From Nitrospirota bacterium (lineage in GTDB: Bacteria > Nitrospirota > Thermodesulfovibrionia > Thermodesulfovibrionales > Dissulfurispiraceae): a DNA stretch of 62,144 nt. Positions 29,007-39,067 of this stretch are shown piece by piece. The position numbers were made by a program, and so were the translations under genes. The DNA is taken from contig JADFXI010000003.1 of NCBI GenBank assembly GCA_015233655.1, positions 1 to 62,144 of the forward strand, written 5' to 3'. The notes beneath the pieces were generated by a model. That model did no database searches. It was not told the origin of the DNA and worked only from the letters and a program-made list of their open reading frames with translations. Every line of letters begins with the position of its first letter. Within the stretch, counting starts at the first letter, position 1.

Positions 29007-29728
29007 CTCATACCCCTCCTTTCATTAATCGCGCTTTGCCGGATCTCGTCAAGAAGAGTCTCCAAGGTCATGAGATCAGGCATTTTCCACCGGCAGTTCT
29101 GCATCTGCTCCAGATTCGCCGGGGTAATCCTTGCGATAAAATCAACACCCGCCTCCTCAGAGGCTATCAGGTCACTTTCGGCGTCTCCCACAAACACGAC
29201 TTCCTCCTTGTGCAGCGCATGCCTCTGCAGTACATCGAGTATGATGTCCCTCTTTTTTTTAGGCGAACCGTGCGCCTCGCAAAACAGGTGACCAATGCTC
29301 CGCAGTCTCAGGATGCTGTGAAGCTCTTCTTCGGGCGTGCCGGAAGCGATAAAAAACTGGAAATCGTTACCTCTTCCCTCTAATAACTCCAGAGCACCGG
29401 CCACGAAAGGAGTCTTAAGGATTTCGTCCAATACCATATCGGAGAAATTCTTTCCGAGTTCTTCTTTCTCTCTTGCCTCAAGCGGTTTTTTCAGGATGTG
29501 CGCGTATATATAATCGAATTTGACATACCTCGATATGCCGGCATTGTGAATATGGTACGCCCGGATTTCTTCCACCTTGTCCGGATACTGCGCAAAAAGT
29601 CTTTCGAAGGCCTTAGTTTTGATATCGGCGGATTCGAGAATCACGCCGTCAAAGTCAAAAATTACGGCCCGCTTCATTGCAGTATTGTTATGCTGTACGC
29701 TTTGCCGGGTCTCTTCGGGAACGGTCAC
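29003..29728 (-). CDS. HAD-family phosphatase (phosphoglycolate phosphatase-like)
   Basis: 'VIFDFDGVILESADIKTKAF', 'VVFVGDAESDLIASEEAG'. Start could also be Met at 29677. Confidence 0.85.
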   Translation of the reverse strand: MTVPEETRQSVQHNNTAMKRAVIFDFDGVILESADIKTKAFERLFAQYPDKVEEIRAYHIHNAGISRYVKFDYIYAHILKKPLEAREKEELGKNFSDMVLDEILKTPFVAGALELLEGRGNDFQFFIASGTPEEELHSILRLRSIGHLFCEAHGSPKKKRDIILDVLQRHALHKEEVVFVGDAESDLIASEEAGVDFIARITPANLEQMQNCRWKMPDLMTLETLLDEIRQSAINERRGMR

Positions 29729-30642
29729 GACTCTCTTATTCCTGCAAGCAGGTTCTCCACTGCCTTAATTTCCATCTCAATCCTGCCCTCCATCGCGTAT
29801 GACCCTACATGGGGGGTCAAAATAACATTGTCGAGTTCTGCGAGAGGGCCGTTGTATGGTTCTTTTTCGAAAACATCAAGGGCCGCCCCTGCCAGATGTC
29901 CTTCCTTCAGAGCATTATACAAAGCCTGCTCGTCCACCAGGCCGCCCCTGGAGGCATTCACCAGCCACGACCCTTTTTTCATTTTCGACAACTGCTCAAT
30001 ACCAATCAAGTGTGACCCGGGCTGAGAAGCTGAACAGTGAAGCGTCACGATGTCCGCCCATGCAAGCAACCCATCCAAAGCCATCGATGAGGCCGGCAGC
30101 GAGCAATCACAGGCGCATATATCGCAATACGCCAGTTCAACTCCGAAGGGGGCAAGCATTTCCGCAACTTTTTGCCCTATCCTCCCGAAGCCGACTATCC
30201 CGATTCGCTTGCCCCTCAGCAAATTGCCCATACGCTTCTTCCACACACACTTCCTCACATCACGATCCATGGCTGTTATTCTACGCAAGAGGTCGAGCAT
30301 CAGCCCCACGGTAAGTTCAGCCACCGATTGCGTCGGGCCATATGGAGTATTAAAGACCTTTATGCCCAATTGAGAAGCGGCTTTCAGATCAACGTTATCC
30401 ATACCAACGCCGCAGCGCGAGATTATCTTAAGTTTCCCGGCAGATTCAAGCACATTTCTTGTAAGAGGCTCTGTGCCGGCTATGAGATAATCCATATCAA
30501 ACAGAAGCCCTAATGCTTCAGCCTCGGTCAATTTTCTCCCATACTGGTTCACATGTATGTCCAGCCCGGCATCCCTCAGCATTTCAAAAGGTCTGCCGTC
30601 TTCCTTGGCGAAGGACGTAGTTGATATCAAAACTTTTCTCAT
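29725..30642 (-). CDS. D-2-hydroxyacid dehydrogenase (phosphoglycerate dehydrogenase-like)
   Basis: 'KRIGIVGFGRIGQKVAEML', 'LVNASRGGLVDEQALYNAL', 'LTPHVGSYAME'. Confidence 0.88.
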   Translation of the reverse strand: MRKVLISTTSFAKEDGRPFEMLRDAGLDIHVNQYGRKLTEAEALGLLFDMDYLIAGTEPLTRNVLESAGKLKIISRCGVGMDNVDLKAASQLGIKVFNTPYGPTQSVAELTVGLMLDLLRRITAMDRDVRKCVWKKRMGNLLRGKRIGIVGFGRIGQKVAEMLAPFGVELAYCDICACDCSLPASSMALDGLLAWADIVTLHCSASQPGSHLIGIEQLSKMKKGSWLVNASRGGLVDEQALYNALKEGHLAGAALDVFEKEPYNGPLAELDNVILTPHVGSYAMEGRIEMEIKAVENLLAGIRES

Positions 30643-30655
30643 TTCACTCAGTCTC

Positions 30656-32659
30656 TCAGTCCCCAGTCTTTATGTATGCAGCACTTTGTTTGAAAAGCTC
30701 TGTCCATTTCGGAATGGCGCTGTCCGTATCCCAATATTTTCTAAAAAAAGCCCTGTATTCTTCAAGGCTGCGCAGCCTGTGACCATCGAGGATTCTTTGT
30801 ATCGTAGCTGCCAGGTCATCGGCAGATGTTACTTTATGATAGTAATCCTTAAAATCAGCCATGGGATTCATGAACATTGCATTTGGAAAAACAGGAATGA
30901 TGACCTCGCGTCCATACGCTAACGCTTCAATCCCCACCCCGCTTGTCCCTACAAGTACGGCCATGGCATCCTTGAAGCATTTCTCGATACTGCCATGCTT
31001 GATTACGTACCCCGCCTTGTCGATATCAATACCGCATTCTTTAAACACCTTTTCGAATGGCATGGAAGGGTGGCCTTTAAACCAAATTTGAAATGCCTTG
31101 GCTGCCGGAAACGCACAATTCACCAGCGAAGCAAGGGCCATGGTTTCATTCTTATTAATTGATCCGGCTACCAATAAGACTGGGGTCTCCTTTGGCTTCA
31201 TTGCCGGCAGCGATAAAACCTTATTCAAATACAAATACCGTACAGCTTCCACTCTCGTGAGTCCTGGATAGCCTGATTCCGAAAGCGAAGCACACGTAAG
31301 TTCGCCATTACAGGCTAGTATATCAGGTAAAGGCAATGCTGCAGGACCATTGTTGTTGCGAATCTCGCCTGGGTCGTAAAAATAGTTAAACCAATTCTTT
31401 AAAACAGATGAGTGCTGAAAGCCTATGGTCCTTATCTCTTTTTGCTCAGTTCTTTTTGCGGCATTCAAAGCTTTTTCCCATGCATGCATTTCGTTATAAT
31501 AAAGACAATCTGTTATATGAGGAATGCACCCGAATACCCGCCTGAAGATAGATGAATACATTATGCCTTCCATTCCAACAGAACCGCAAAAAGATTCATT
31601 CCAAAGCGACTTCATAATCGGCGCGCACTCATTTCCAACAGGGCCGGAAAGAAGACAGTTCTTCTCTGCCATCGGATACAAATACAGGCTTATTACTAAT
31701 TGTCGCAGCCACAAAAGAAATCCCGTTATAGCATCTGTCAGCGTTAAGAATTCTTCAACAAAAAAAACTTTTTCTCCGTTTTCTGCAAACGTCTTTGCTA
31801 AACGCACAGCATCCCTGAAACTATGCCCATCGAGGTATACATACATAAAGAGCCATGTAACCGATATCTGCATCTCCTTAAGTTTGTCCTGAAGCGCTGA
31901 GGCATATTTGTTAATAAAGACCTTCCGATTCAGGGCAGCCTTTTCGACTGCGGGGAAATAACTCACAAAAAGAAGCGAGGGTGCATTTGGCAGGCGCTGA
32001 GATCGGACCCCCAAGCCACGGCGCTCAATGCAGCCTCGTATTATAAAGCTGACCCAGCATAGAATACCCCAAAACATATGGCCGAAAAAGCCGCAACTAT
32101 TGAGGATGTGCTTGATTTTAGGTTTCAGCCTTCCCGGCGGCGGCGTGCCAAGAGACTTAAAACGAACTTTTCCGGCAGCAGCAATGTTACGGAGCGTTTT
32201 TATTAAATCGGCATCGGCAGCAGCCACTACAATGTCTGTGTATTGTCCCTTCTTAACAACCTCTTTAACTGCATTGGCTTGGGCTATTTTTAAAAAGGCA
32301 TCCGTTTTTAAAGTGTTTTTTTCAGAAAGGAGACTAAACCACCAAGTGCTTACATTGTGTCCCGGCAAAAGAAACCATTCCTTGATACTCCTCCCCCTCA
32401 GTCTGTATTCCCCAATATTTGCAGACCACGCACAAATATGCTCCCCTAAAGCATCAACTTGATTATTAATTATTTCCGCTGCATTCAGGGAGCTGACCGA
32501 TTTCGCTCCCATCAACTTAAGCCGATCCTGAATTCTCCTGATTAATAGGAAGTTTCCCGTCAAAGGGAATAGGTCAACGGGATTGGAAACGCTGCCCCTC
32601 ATCGAATCAGCAATAGAAAAAGAATCAATACTATTATCGAAGATCAGCAGGAGCTTCAC
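30656..32659 (-). CDS. Large surface-carbohydrate biosynthesis protein, probable GT-B-like transferase (possibly TIGR04326-type)
   Basis: 667 aa; C-terminal 'AMAVLVGTSGVGIEALAYGREVIIPVFPN' GT-B-like acceptor/donor motif; 'IRTIGFQHSSVLKNWFNYF'. Confidence 0.55.
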   Translation of the reverse strand: MKLLLIFDNSIDSFSIADSMRGSVSNPVDLFPLTGNFLLIRRIQDRLKLMGAKSVSSLNAAEIINNQVDALGEHICAWSANIGEYRLRGRSIKEWFLLPGHNVSTWWFSLLSEKNTLKTDAFLKIAQANAVKEVVKKGQYTDIVVAAADADLIKTLRNIAAAGKVRFKSLGTPPPGRLKPKIKHILNSCGFFGHMFWGILCWVSFIIRGCIERRGLGVRSQRLPNAPSLLFVSYFPAVEKAALNRKVFINKYASALQDKLKEMQISVTWLFMYVYLDGHSFRDAVRLAKTFAENGEKVFFVEEFLTLTDAITGFLLWLRQLVISLYLYPMAEKNCLLSGPVGNECAPIMKSLWNESFCGSVGMEGIMYSSIFRRVFGCIPHITDCLYYNEMHAWEKALNAAKRTEQKEIRTIGFQHSSVLKNWFNYFYDPGEIRNNNGPAALPLPDILACNGELTCASLSESGYPGLTRVEAVRYLYLNKVLSLPAMKPKETPVLLVAGSINKNETMALASLVNCAFPAAKAFQIWFKGHPSMPFEKVFKECGIDIDKAGYVIKHGSIEKCFKDAMAVLVGTSGVGIEALAYGREVIIPVFPNAMFMNPMADFKDYYHKVTSADDLAATIQRILDGHRLRSLEEYRAFFRKYWDTDSAIPKWTELFKQSAAYIKTGD

Positions 32660-32726
32660 AGCAATATTTGAGATATCAGTTTGGGCATGCCTGTTTGACT
32701 GCCGGGCGCGGCCTCAGAGATATTGT

Positions 32727-33641
32727 TCAATGCTGATCTTTCTCGACCATAAGGCCGTTATACACTTGGGATGGATGTATAACCTGGTGAGCACTTTTCA
32801 GGCATTCGATAATCCCCTGTCCCAAATCAAGATACGTTCTGCTCACAACTCTTTTCGCCATTTTAGGGGCAAAAGTATACGGGGTAATTTCATAATGATA
32901 ATTGTTTAAGGCCGCCGTATATTCTATCTGTATCTTGTTATCCAGCATTTCTTTTACCATGTTGAGAAGATCTTTCACTTTCATCTGTTGATTACCGGTA
33001 ATAATGACATACTGATTCATAAATTCATCCGAAAGGACCTCAACGCTGATTTTCGCAGCATCATATACATGGATATATTCTCTTATCTCCTCTCCATCAC
33101 CTTCACGCACAATCTTTTTTTCCTGAAGGGCCTGCTTTATTATTTTGTAAATAAAATTCCTCTCGTCAGCTCTGGGGCCATAAAGTGAGCCATACCGCAG
33201 AATAGTATAGGGCAATCCATAAACTTCATAATAATTTTCGAGCAGAAGCTCGCAGGCCTGTTTTGTACTTCTGTAAAATGACCCTGTCTTGCCATATACA
33301 TAAAGTGAACTTGCAAAAATGATTCGGTTGACCCTTGCGTTTCGACAGGCTTCCATGATAATCGTATTGCCCAGAATATTTAATTTTATTGCGTCAAAGG
33401 GCCTTTGGCTTGCCAACCCAATATCCGCAATGCCGGCCAAATTATATACAATTTCGTTGTCCTTTACGACACTATTGACCAGATGTTCATCCATAATGTC
33501 ACCCACTATCATCTTTTGAGATGCTTGCAGGTGAGGTGACGGAGTTATATCGTAAACAGTCACACCATGCCCGGCTTCGGTAAGGGCATCAGCGACATGG
33601 CTGCCAAGAAATCCAGAACCCCCAAATACGACTACCTTCAT
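32727..33641 (-). CDS. NAD-dependent epimerase/dehydratase
   Basis: 'VVFGGSGFLGSHVADALTEAGH', 'FASSLYVYGKTGSFYRSTKQACE', 'GSLYGPRADERN'. Confidence 0.87.
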   Translation of the reverse strand: MKVVVFGGSGFLGSHVADALTEAGHGVTVYDITPSPHLQASQKMIVGDIMDEHLVNSVVKDNEIVYNLAGIADIGLASQRPFDAIKLNILGNTIIMEACRNARVNRIIFASSLYVYGKTGSFYRSTKQACELLLENYYEVYGLPYTILRYGSLYGPRADERNFIYKIIKQALQEKKIVREGDGEEIREYIHVYDAAKISVEVLSDEFMNQYVIITGNQQMKVKDLLNMVKEMLDNKIQIEYTAALNNYHYEITPYTFAPKMAKRVVSRTYLDLGQGIIECLKSAHQVIHPSQVYNGLMVEKDQH

Positions 33642-33683
33642 AACTTGCCCTCCTAGTACCCCTAAAAAATTGATATAAAAATT

Positions 33684-34529
33684 TTACCAATCCTCATATT
33701 TCGATGACCACGCATTGTCCCTTTTAAGAATCAATCCATAAAAACCTTCAAAATCGGAGTACTTCCAAAGGGGCTGTGTGACCCTCAAAAGACCCATTCT
33801 GGGATATTGCAAAAATATCCCTTCTTCGACTATATCCCAGCCGGAATGTTTTGAAATCAACTTCCAGTCTTCAGGGTTGAGTTCAAAAATATGCGTGTTC
33901 TCTGCATAAACATTCTCCTTTTGCCCTGACCGGATATGACTCAAACCAACGCGACTTTCCTTGCGATAGGGGACGGTGAATACGAGATATTTTGCATTTG
34001 TCTTTTCTGATAATTCATGCAAAAAAAAACATGGATTCATTAAATGCTCCAAAATCTCAAAACATAAAAAAATGTCTGCGTTAATATCATATCTGGGCAG
34101 ATCCTCTGCTTTTGCATGCACAGCCTTAAGACCTTTTTCTTTTATCCTTTCAACTGCTTTCAAATCCAGGTTCACGCTCAGACACTCGAGTTTCTTTTTA
34201 TTATAAAGTCCCATTATATATTGCAAATGCGTTCCGGCAGAATCTCCGACATCTACTATGACAGGGCGTTCAAATTCATTTATGACCTTTTGCACAAGAG
34301 ATATCTGAAACGAGTGCTGGCATCGTACTTTAGTTCTAAGAAATGTATTATTTATTTTAAATCTGGAATATTGGTCAGTGATGTCAGGAACTATCTCTTC
34401 AAGCCGGGACGCTAATTTATCCAATCCCTGCTCTCTGGCCGCCATCTTGAGCGACCGATTAAGTATTCTCTGCACGGTTTCCCTCAGATAAGCCTTTACA
34501 TTTTCCGGTATGAGTTGTTTGATTGCCAT
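33684..34529 (-). CDS. SAM-dependent methyltransferase
   Basis: 'PVIVDVGDSAGTHLQYIMGLY', 'ADIFLCFEILEHLMNPCFFLHEL'. Confidence 0.75.
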   Translation of the reverse strand: MAIKQLIPENVKAYLRETVQRILNRSLKMAAREQGLDKLASRLEEIVPDITDQYSRFKINNTFLRTKVRCQHSFQISLVQKVINEFERPVIVDVGDSAGTHLQYIMGLYNKKKLECLSVNLDLKAVERIKEKGLKAVHAKAEDLPRYDINADIFLCFEILEHLMNPCFFLHELSEKTNAKYLVFTVPYRKESRVGLSHIRSGQKENVYAENTHIFELNPEDWKLISKHSGWDIVEEGIFLQYPRMGLLRVTQPLWKYSDFEGFYGLILKRDNAWSSKYEDW

Positions 34530-34564
34530 TTTATCTCGGCTTTTATCTCCGGTCCTTGTGAAAC

Positions 34565-35320
34565 TTACTCCCCTCCGGATATTGCTATAGTCTCATTGGT
34601 GATAAAGCTGTTTTTATCACTGCCCAGGTAGTAAGCAATATCGGCGATATCTCCGGGAACTCCCATTTTTCTGAGCGGAATCATCGCAATACGCTTCGTT
34701 AAGTCTTTTGGGAATTTTCTATGGAAGGCCGTGTCTATTACACCCGGCCTTATAGTATTTACAAGAACATTGCATTCAGCCCCTTCTCTTGCAAGGGTCC
34801 TTGTTAACCCCTCCAGCGCCCGCTTTGAACAACCATAATGCATGGAAAAGCTTGATCCTCCGTATTTTGCAGCGATAGAGCTGATATTGACGATCCTTCC
34901 GAACCTCCTCTCCTTCATGAGCATGAAAATCCGCGAGGTCAACAGCATGGGTGCAAAAGAATTGACCATAAATGTATCGTTCATGTCCTTGAGGGTCAGT
35001 TCGCTGAAATGCTTGCTTACCATACAGGTACCCGCGTTGTTGACCACGCTGTCGATCCGAAGAGTATCGAGTTTGGCAGAAAGAGTCCGGAGCTGACTTC
35101 GGGATGAAAAATCAGCTTTCAGAAATTGGAATTGCGTATTGAGCCCGCTCAGTTTTCTTTTCAGTTCCCCGAACTGCGGACCGGAAGAATTGAAATGCAA
35201 GATGATGTTCCAGCCTTCAGCGGCAAATTTCAGGGCAACGGCACTTCCTATGCCGCTCGTTGCCCCGGTTATAAAAACCGTCCTTTTTAGACCTGGATCA
35301 TTCATTGTGTCCCAGACCAT
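34565..35320 (-). CDS. SDR-family oxidoreductase (PtmA-like)
   Basis: 'VFITGATSGIGSAVALKFAAEGW', 'VVNNAGTC', 'MHYGCSKRALEGLTRTLAREGA'. Confidence 0.87.
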   Translation of the reverse strand: MVWDTMNDPGLKRTVFITGATSGIGSAVALKFAAEGWNIILHFNSSGPQFGELKRKLSGLNTQFQFLKADFSSRSQLRTLSAKLDTLRIDSVVNNAGTCMVSKHFSELTLKDMNDTFMVNSFAPMLLTSRIFMLMKERRFGRIVNISSIAAKYGGSSFSMHYGCSKRALEGLTRTLAREGAECNVLVNTIRPGVIDTAFHRKFPKDLTKRIAMIPLRKMGVPGDIADIAYYLGSDKNSFITNETIAISGGE

Positions 35321-36038
35321 GTTTCTTTAACCAAAATTCGACCTGCGGGAACTGCCATTCGTAATCCACATCCAGTCCACCCCATTGCTTTAACGGATAT
35401 ATCTTCTGTCCCATCCATTTTTGGGGAAGAAGTCCCTCATCGAGCCGTTCGAGGCACCAGGGCCTGATGATCGAAACACCCATGTCGGCAAACCAGACAT
35501 CCCCCTGGGAATCGCGGTCGCAATTAAGGTCCCGAGGGTCTCCAAACGTTTCAAAAGGGACAAAAGGCCTCAAAAGTCCATCAGCATCTATCCTCCGGGC
35601 ACGAAGCGGACTCCACATGTTATAACAGGAAACCGAGACCGCGGAATCATATTCGGGATGCTCCCTGAGCACCCTTATGCCCTCTGATACGATATCGGCC
35701 GTAACAGTTGCGGCATTACACATCAACAGGACGACCAGTTCGATCTGTTTGTCCCCGCTTGCCTCCTTCGCCGTGCTGTAAGCATGCACGTATACATGTT
35801 CTCCCAGGGCCTGATTAGTGCATAGTTCAGGAGGCCTCCTGATTATTTCGATGCCGTTTTCCGATGCGAGTTCCATCAGATATTCATCATCCGTGGAGAG
35901 ATAAGTCATGTCGATTTCAGGGCATTCCTTTGCGACCCTCATCGGATAATAGGCGAGAGGCCTCCCGAGTATCCTATGCGTATTCTTTCCGGGGAAACCC
36001 TGGCTCCCCTTGCGGCCCATAATCAAAGCGACTATCAT
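35298..36038 (-). CDS. Acylneuraminate cytidylyltransferase family (NeuA/PtmB-like)
   Basis: 'ALIMGRKGSQGFPGKNTHRILGRPLAYYPMRVAKE', 'YLSTDDEYLMELASENGIEIIRRP'. Confidence 0.85.
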   Translation of the reverse strand: MIVALIMGRKGSQGFPGKNTHRILGRPLAYYPMRVAKECPEIDMTYLSTDDEYLMELASENGIEIIRRPPELCTNQALGEHVYVHAYSTAKEASGDKQIELVVLLMCNAATVTADIVSEGIRVLREHPEYDSAVSVSCYNMWSPLRARRIDADGLLRPFVPFETFGDPRDLNCDRDSQGDVWFADMGVSIIRPWCLERLDEGLLPQKWMGQKIYPLKQWGGLDVDYEWQFPQVEFWLKKHGLGHNE

Positions 36039-37036
36039 GACGGCACCTCTTTTTGCATAAGCTTCAGAATTTCACTGTCTCTGAGATAGCAGCCATCACA
36101 GGCTGGTATCTCGTTAGCCATGCCTCGTTTATGCTTCTCACGAATACGGCTTATTTTTTCAGAGTGCCATGCCTCACTAATCGAAATATCTTTCATGTTT
36201 CCAAGCATTAACAGCCCATCATCATCATGGTTGCACGGTAAAATGGTCCCGTCCCACCATATCGCCATCCGCTGCCATATCTGCGGGCATGCCCAGGCGA
36301 ATTTCACCCCTTTCTTTTTCACCTTCATCTCTTTATAGTCCAGGAAGCCGACCTCATCGGCCCTCTGACTCCAGAATTTCTTGTATTCCTCAAAAGTCTG
36401 TTCCAGTTCTGGAAGCATGACTGTCTGGACCCTTATCTTAGGATGGCCCACTCCGAGCTTACCCTTCAGTAACTGCATGCTTTCGATATTGGAAAGGACC
36501 GTCTCGTAACTTGAGCCGGAACGTGACCTTTCGTAAATCTCCTTTGTGTAGCCCTCAAACGAGATGGAAATCCTGTCGAGGCCGGCATCAATCAATTTAG
36601 CTGAAGACTCCTCGGACAGGAGCATTGCATTCGTATTGAAATAAACATCAACAAGTCCCTTGCTTTTAGCATATCGAACAAAGTCGTATATCTGCGGATG
36701 CAGCAGAGGCTCTCCGCGAATATTGAATTTCACCCCGTAAAGATTCTTGTCAGCGCCTTCATCAATTATTTTTTTAACAGTATCGGGCGAAATAAATCCT
36801 TTCTTTACTTTCCGCCCTCTGAAGGTAGTAGCACAAAAGTGGCATTTCAGGTTGCATGCGCTCGTAACTTCGACATCAATAAAAAGAGGGAATTCTCCGA
36901 CATGGAATTTTTCAGGCCATTCTTTCCATTTCTTGCGGTATTCACTGAAACGGCAGCCGTGACTCTCAAAGAGATTTTCGCCGGCAACATGGTGAAAATT
37001 TGAGTTTACAGCAATCATCACCTCGTTCTCCCGCAT
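36035..37036 (-). CDS. Radical SAM/SPASM-type protein
   Basis: CNLKCHFC cluster motif, 'NIRGEPLLHPQI', C-terminal Cys set '...PCNHDDDG...CDGCYL'. Confidence 0.88.
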   Translation of the reverse strand: MRENEVMIAVNSNFHHVAGENLFESHGCRFSEYRKKWKEWPEKFHVGEFPLFIDVEVTSACNLKCHFCATTFRGRKVKKGFISPDTVKKIIDEGADKNLYGVKFNIRGEPLLHPQIYDFVRYAKSKGLVDVYFNTNAMLLSEESSAKLIDAGLDRISISFEGYTKEIYERSRSGSSYETVLSNIESMQLLKGKLGVGHPKIRVQTVMLPELEQTFEEYKKFWSQRADEVGFLDYKEMKVKKKGVKFAWACPQIWQRMAIWWDGTILPCNHDDDGLLMLGNMKDISISEAWHSEKISRIREKHKRGMANEIPACDGCYLRDSEILKLMQKEVPS

Positions 37037-37067
37037 CTAAAATTTCCTCTCTTCGCGATAATAAATT

Positions 37068-37095
37068 TCTATATTGTACATAACTGCTGTCTCAA
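37068..37095 (-). promoter_or_regulatory. Possible sigma70-type promoter upstream of the 36035-37036 radical SAM gene
   Basis: Minus strand TTGAGA-N16-TATAGA, ending 31 nt before the ATG; weak -10. Confidence 0.25.
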
Positions 37096-37167
37096 ATAAC
37101 AGATTTTCGATTATTCTCTTTTTGCAATCCATACTGTTCTTGACTGTCTTTTATTCCCCTCACCGTT

Positions 37168-39015
37168 TTATATGGCTACTTCCATTATACGACTCGCCAT
37201 ACGATCTAACGATTTGCCGTCATTCAGGTAGACACCGTATTTTTCAAGAAACGACATATCGTCGACGTTTGAAATGACTTTGCCTCCGTCAAGAACGGTG
37301 CTGATTTTGCTTGCAAAGTCGTCTTCGTCTAATCCCATGACAGCTCGTGGTGCAAGCAATGAACGAGCTTCCGACGTCATTACATAGTAAGGGTTGCCGA
37401 TGTATACAAGGATTTCGGCCCCTGATGCAGCAGCTTGCACTAACGCCGTTGATGGGAAGTCGATAATAAAGAGATCAAAGTCATGAATAACAGAAATTAA
37501 CGGATCTGCAGCGATCCGCACACCCGGCAAATTGTCCTGTACCCACGATATTATTGGATTATCGCCGGATACCGGCGACCTGATTCCACCCGGAGCTATC
37601 TTGTAGGTTATCTCATAAGACCCCGTATAAGGCTTCAAAGCCGACAAAAAGTGCATTTCATCAAGAATCATTCTCGAGTCCAGACACGGCTGGCCTCCAT
37701 TGTAATAAGCAGCATAGCCCATAAGAGTGACGAACGGGACGTAACATATCTTTTTTATCTTTCTTCGAATCGATCTCTTTCGTGCTACGGTTTCTATAAC
37801 ATGAGATCCCGTCGGAACAATATGGAGGTCATCGTCCTTGAGGTCATTGTACATCTCCCCTGTGCCCTCTCCCCACGACATGAAAACGCCCTTGAATCGG
37901 AAATCAGAGTAAACGGCCATAGTGTTCAATGCGAACCCGTAAGAACCGTGCTGAATATTAAACACCGGCTTATTAGCTCGTTTGAAGTGAGATTGCACCA
38001 TACCATTAAAAGCTTGTCCTCCTCCCCCCCCACATATAAATACTTTAAAGTCTTTCTGAGCATCAACTGCTTCCACGTAGTTCAATCGGTCCCATAAAGT
38101 TGCAATGTATCTGTCGGCATACGCTTTCAGCCTCAATCCGAGGATTCCGTCTGTAATCCGTTCCCCCGTTGGGTCAAGGTCCAAAAAACGGTCATCGACA
38201 GCAATCGAAGGGATTTCGGGACCCGCCATTTCCATCCGCAATACAGCAAGAGTATGCAGAGACCGGATATTGAGAGGGCTTTGGAGATAGAAATTAAAAG
38301 TATCGGACAATGCATATCTAAGCGGCTTGATGTCATAACCCAAACAGTCAATCAAGACGTTGCTTTTAGATGACCGATATCTGCCGGCAACGACAAGATA
38401 TTCGTATAGACCCTTTGCCTTTATTCTCTTGAGTGAATTTCTCCAGAAGGCAAACTTGTCAGGCTGCAGGCCGTAATCCGCACCGCAAGCCGCTGCCTGC
38501 AAAATAATCCAATTAATAACGGTAATCCCTTTCGCCCGGCCAAGTTCCTCTACCAACGCCCCATACAGGGAGTCCTGTTTATGAAAAAAAAGTTTGAGAT
38601 CGTGAATCGCCTCGGGTCTGCACCCTTCAGGGGCCCCTATAAGGGACGGCTTTTCTTTTTCTATGAGCCGTTCGAGCACGGCCAGCCTAATCCTCACAGC
38701 GTCGACGAGTATTTTCAGCCAGTATATATTCCACAGGAACGGGGTAAAATCGCGCTCCCTAAAACAAGGGGCTTGCGCCTGAAGTTCAGCCTCGGCTTTA
38801 CACGCCCAACGTTCCGTAATAGCGCAATTCTCGTCACCAAGCGCTCTGAGTTCGGCCGGGGACAGGACTTCTTCATCGGTAATGAAGCGTATGCCTTTCT
38901 GTAAGAGATGGTAGGAGGCCTCGGCACTTACAGAAAGGTACAGACATTCCTTCGGCGGGAAAAGGCCTTCCGCTTCTTTGATGTCTGAGGCGTATTCGAT
39001 AATCGCAATATTCAT
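37168..39015 (-). CDS. Large putative surface-polysaccharide transferase (GT-B-like C-terminus; possibly LIC12162-type)
   Basis: 615 aa; 'NIQHGSYGFALNTMAVYSDFRFKGVFMSWG', 'FIIDFPSTALVQAAASGAEILVYIGNPY'. Confidence 0.55.
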   Translation of the reverse strand: MNIAIIEYASDIKEAEGLFPPKECLYLSVSAEASYHLLQKGIRFITDEEVLSPAELRALGDENCAITERWACKAEAELQAQAPCFRERDFTPFLWNIYWLKILVDAVRIRLAVLERLIEKEKPSLIGAPEGCRPEAIHDLKLFFHKQDSLYGALVEELGRAKGITVINWIILQAAACGADYGLQPDKFAFWRNSLKRIKAKGLYEYLVVAGRYRSSKSNVLIDCLGYDIKPLRYALSDTFNFYLQSPLNIRSLHTLAVLRMEMAGPEIPSIAVDDRFLDLDPTGERITDGILGLRLKAYADRYIATLWDRLNYVEAVDAQKDFKVFICGGGGGQAFNGMVQSHFKRANKPVFNIQHGSYGFALNTMAVYSDFRFKGVFMSWGEGTGEMYNDLKDDDLHIVPTGSHVIETVARKRSIRRKIKKICYVPFVTLMGYAAYYNGGQPCLDSRMILDEMHFLSALKPYTGSYEITYKIAPGGIRSPVSGDNPIISWVQDNLPGVRIAADPLISVIHDFDLFIIDFPSTALVQAAASGAEILVYIGNPYYVMTSEARSLLAPRAVMGLDEDDFASKISTVLDGGKVISNVDDMSFLEKYGVYLNDGKSLDRMASRIMEVAI

Positions 39016-39067
39016 TCAGTATCGCTTCGGTAACTATTACAGCGAAGGTAGGCGGAGACTTTGATCC

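Noticed and set aside
36035-37036. RiPP biosynthesis hypothesis for the SPASM radical SAM proteins
   Set aside because: No precursor-like small ORF, PqqD-like recognition domain or RiPP transporter/protease was seen nearby. The neighbours are all glycan genes.
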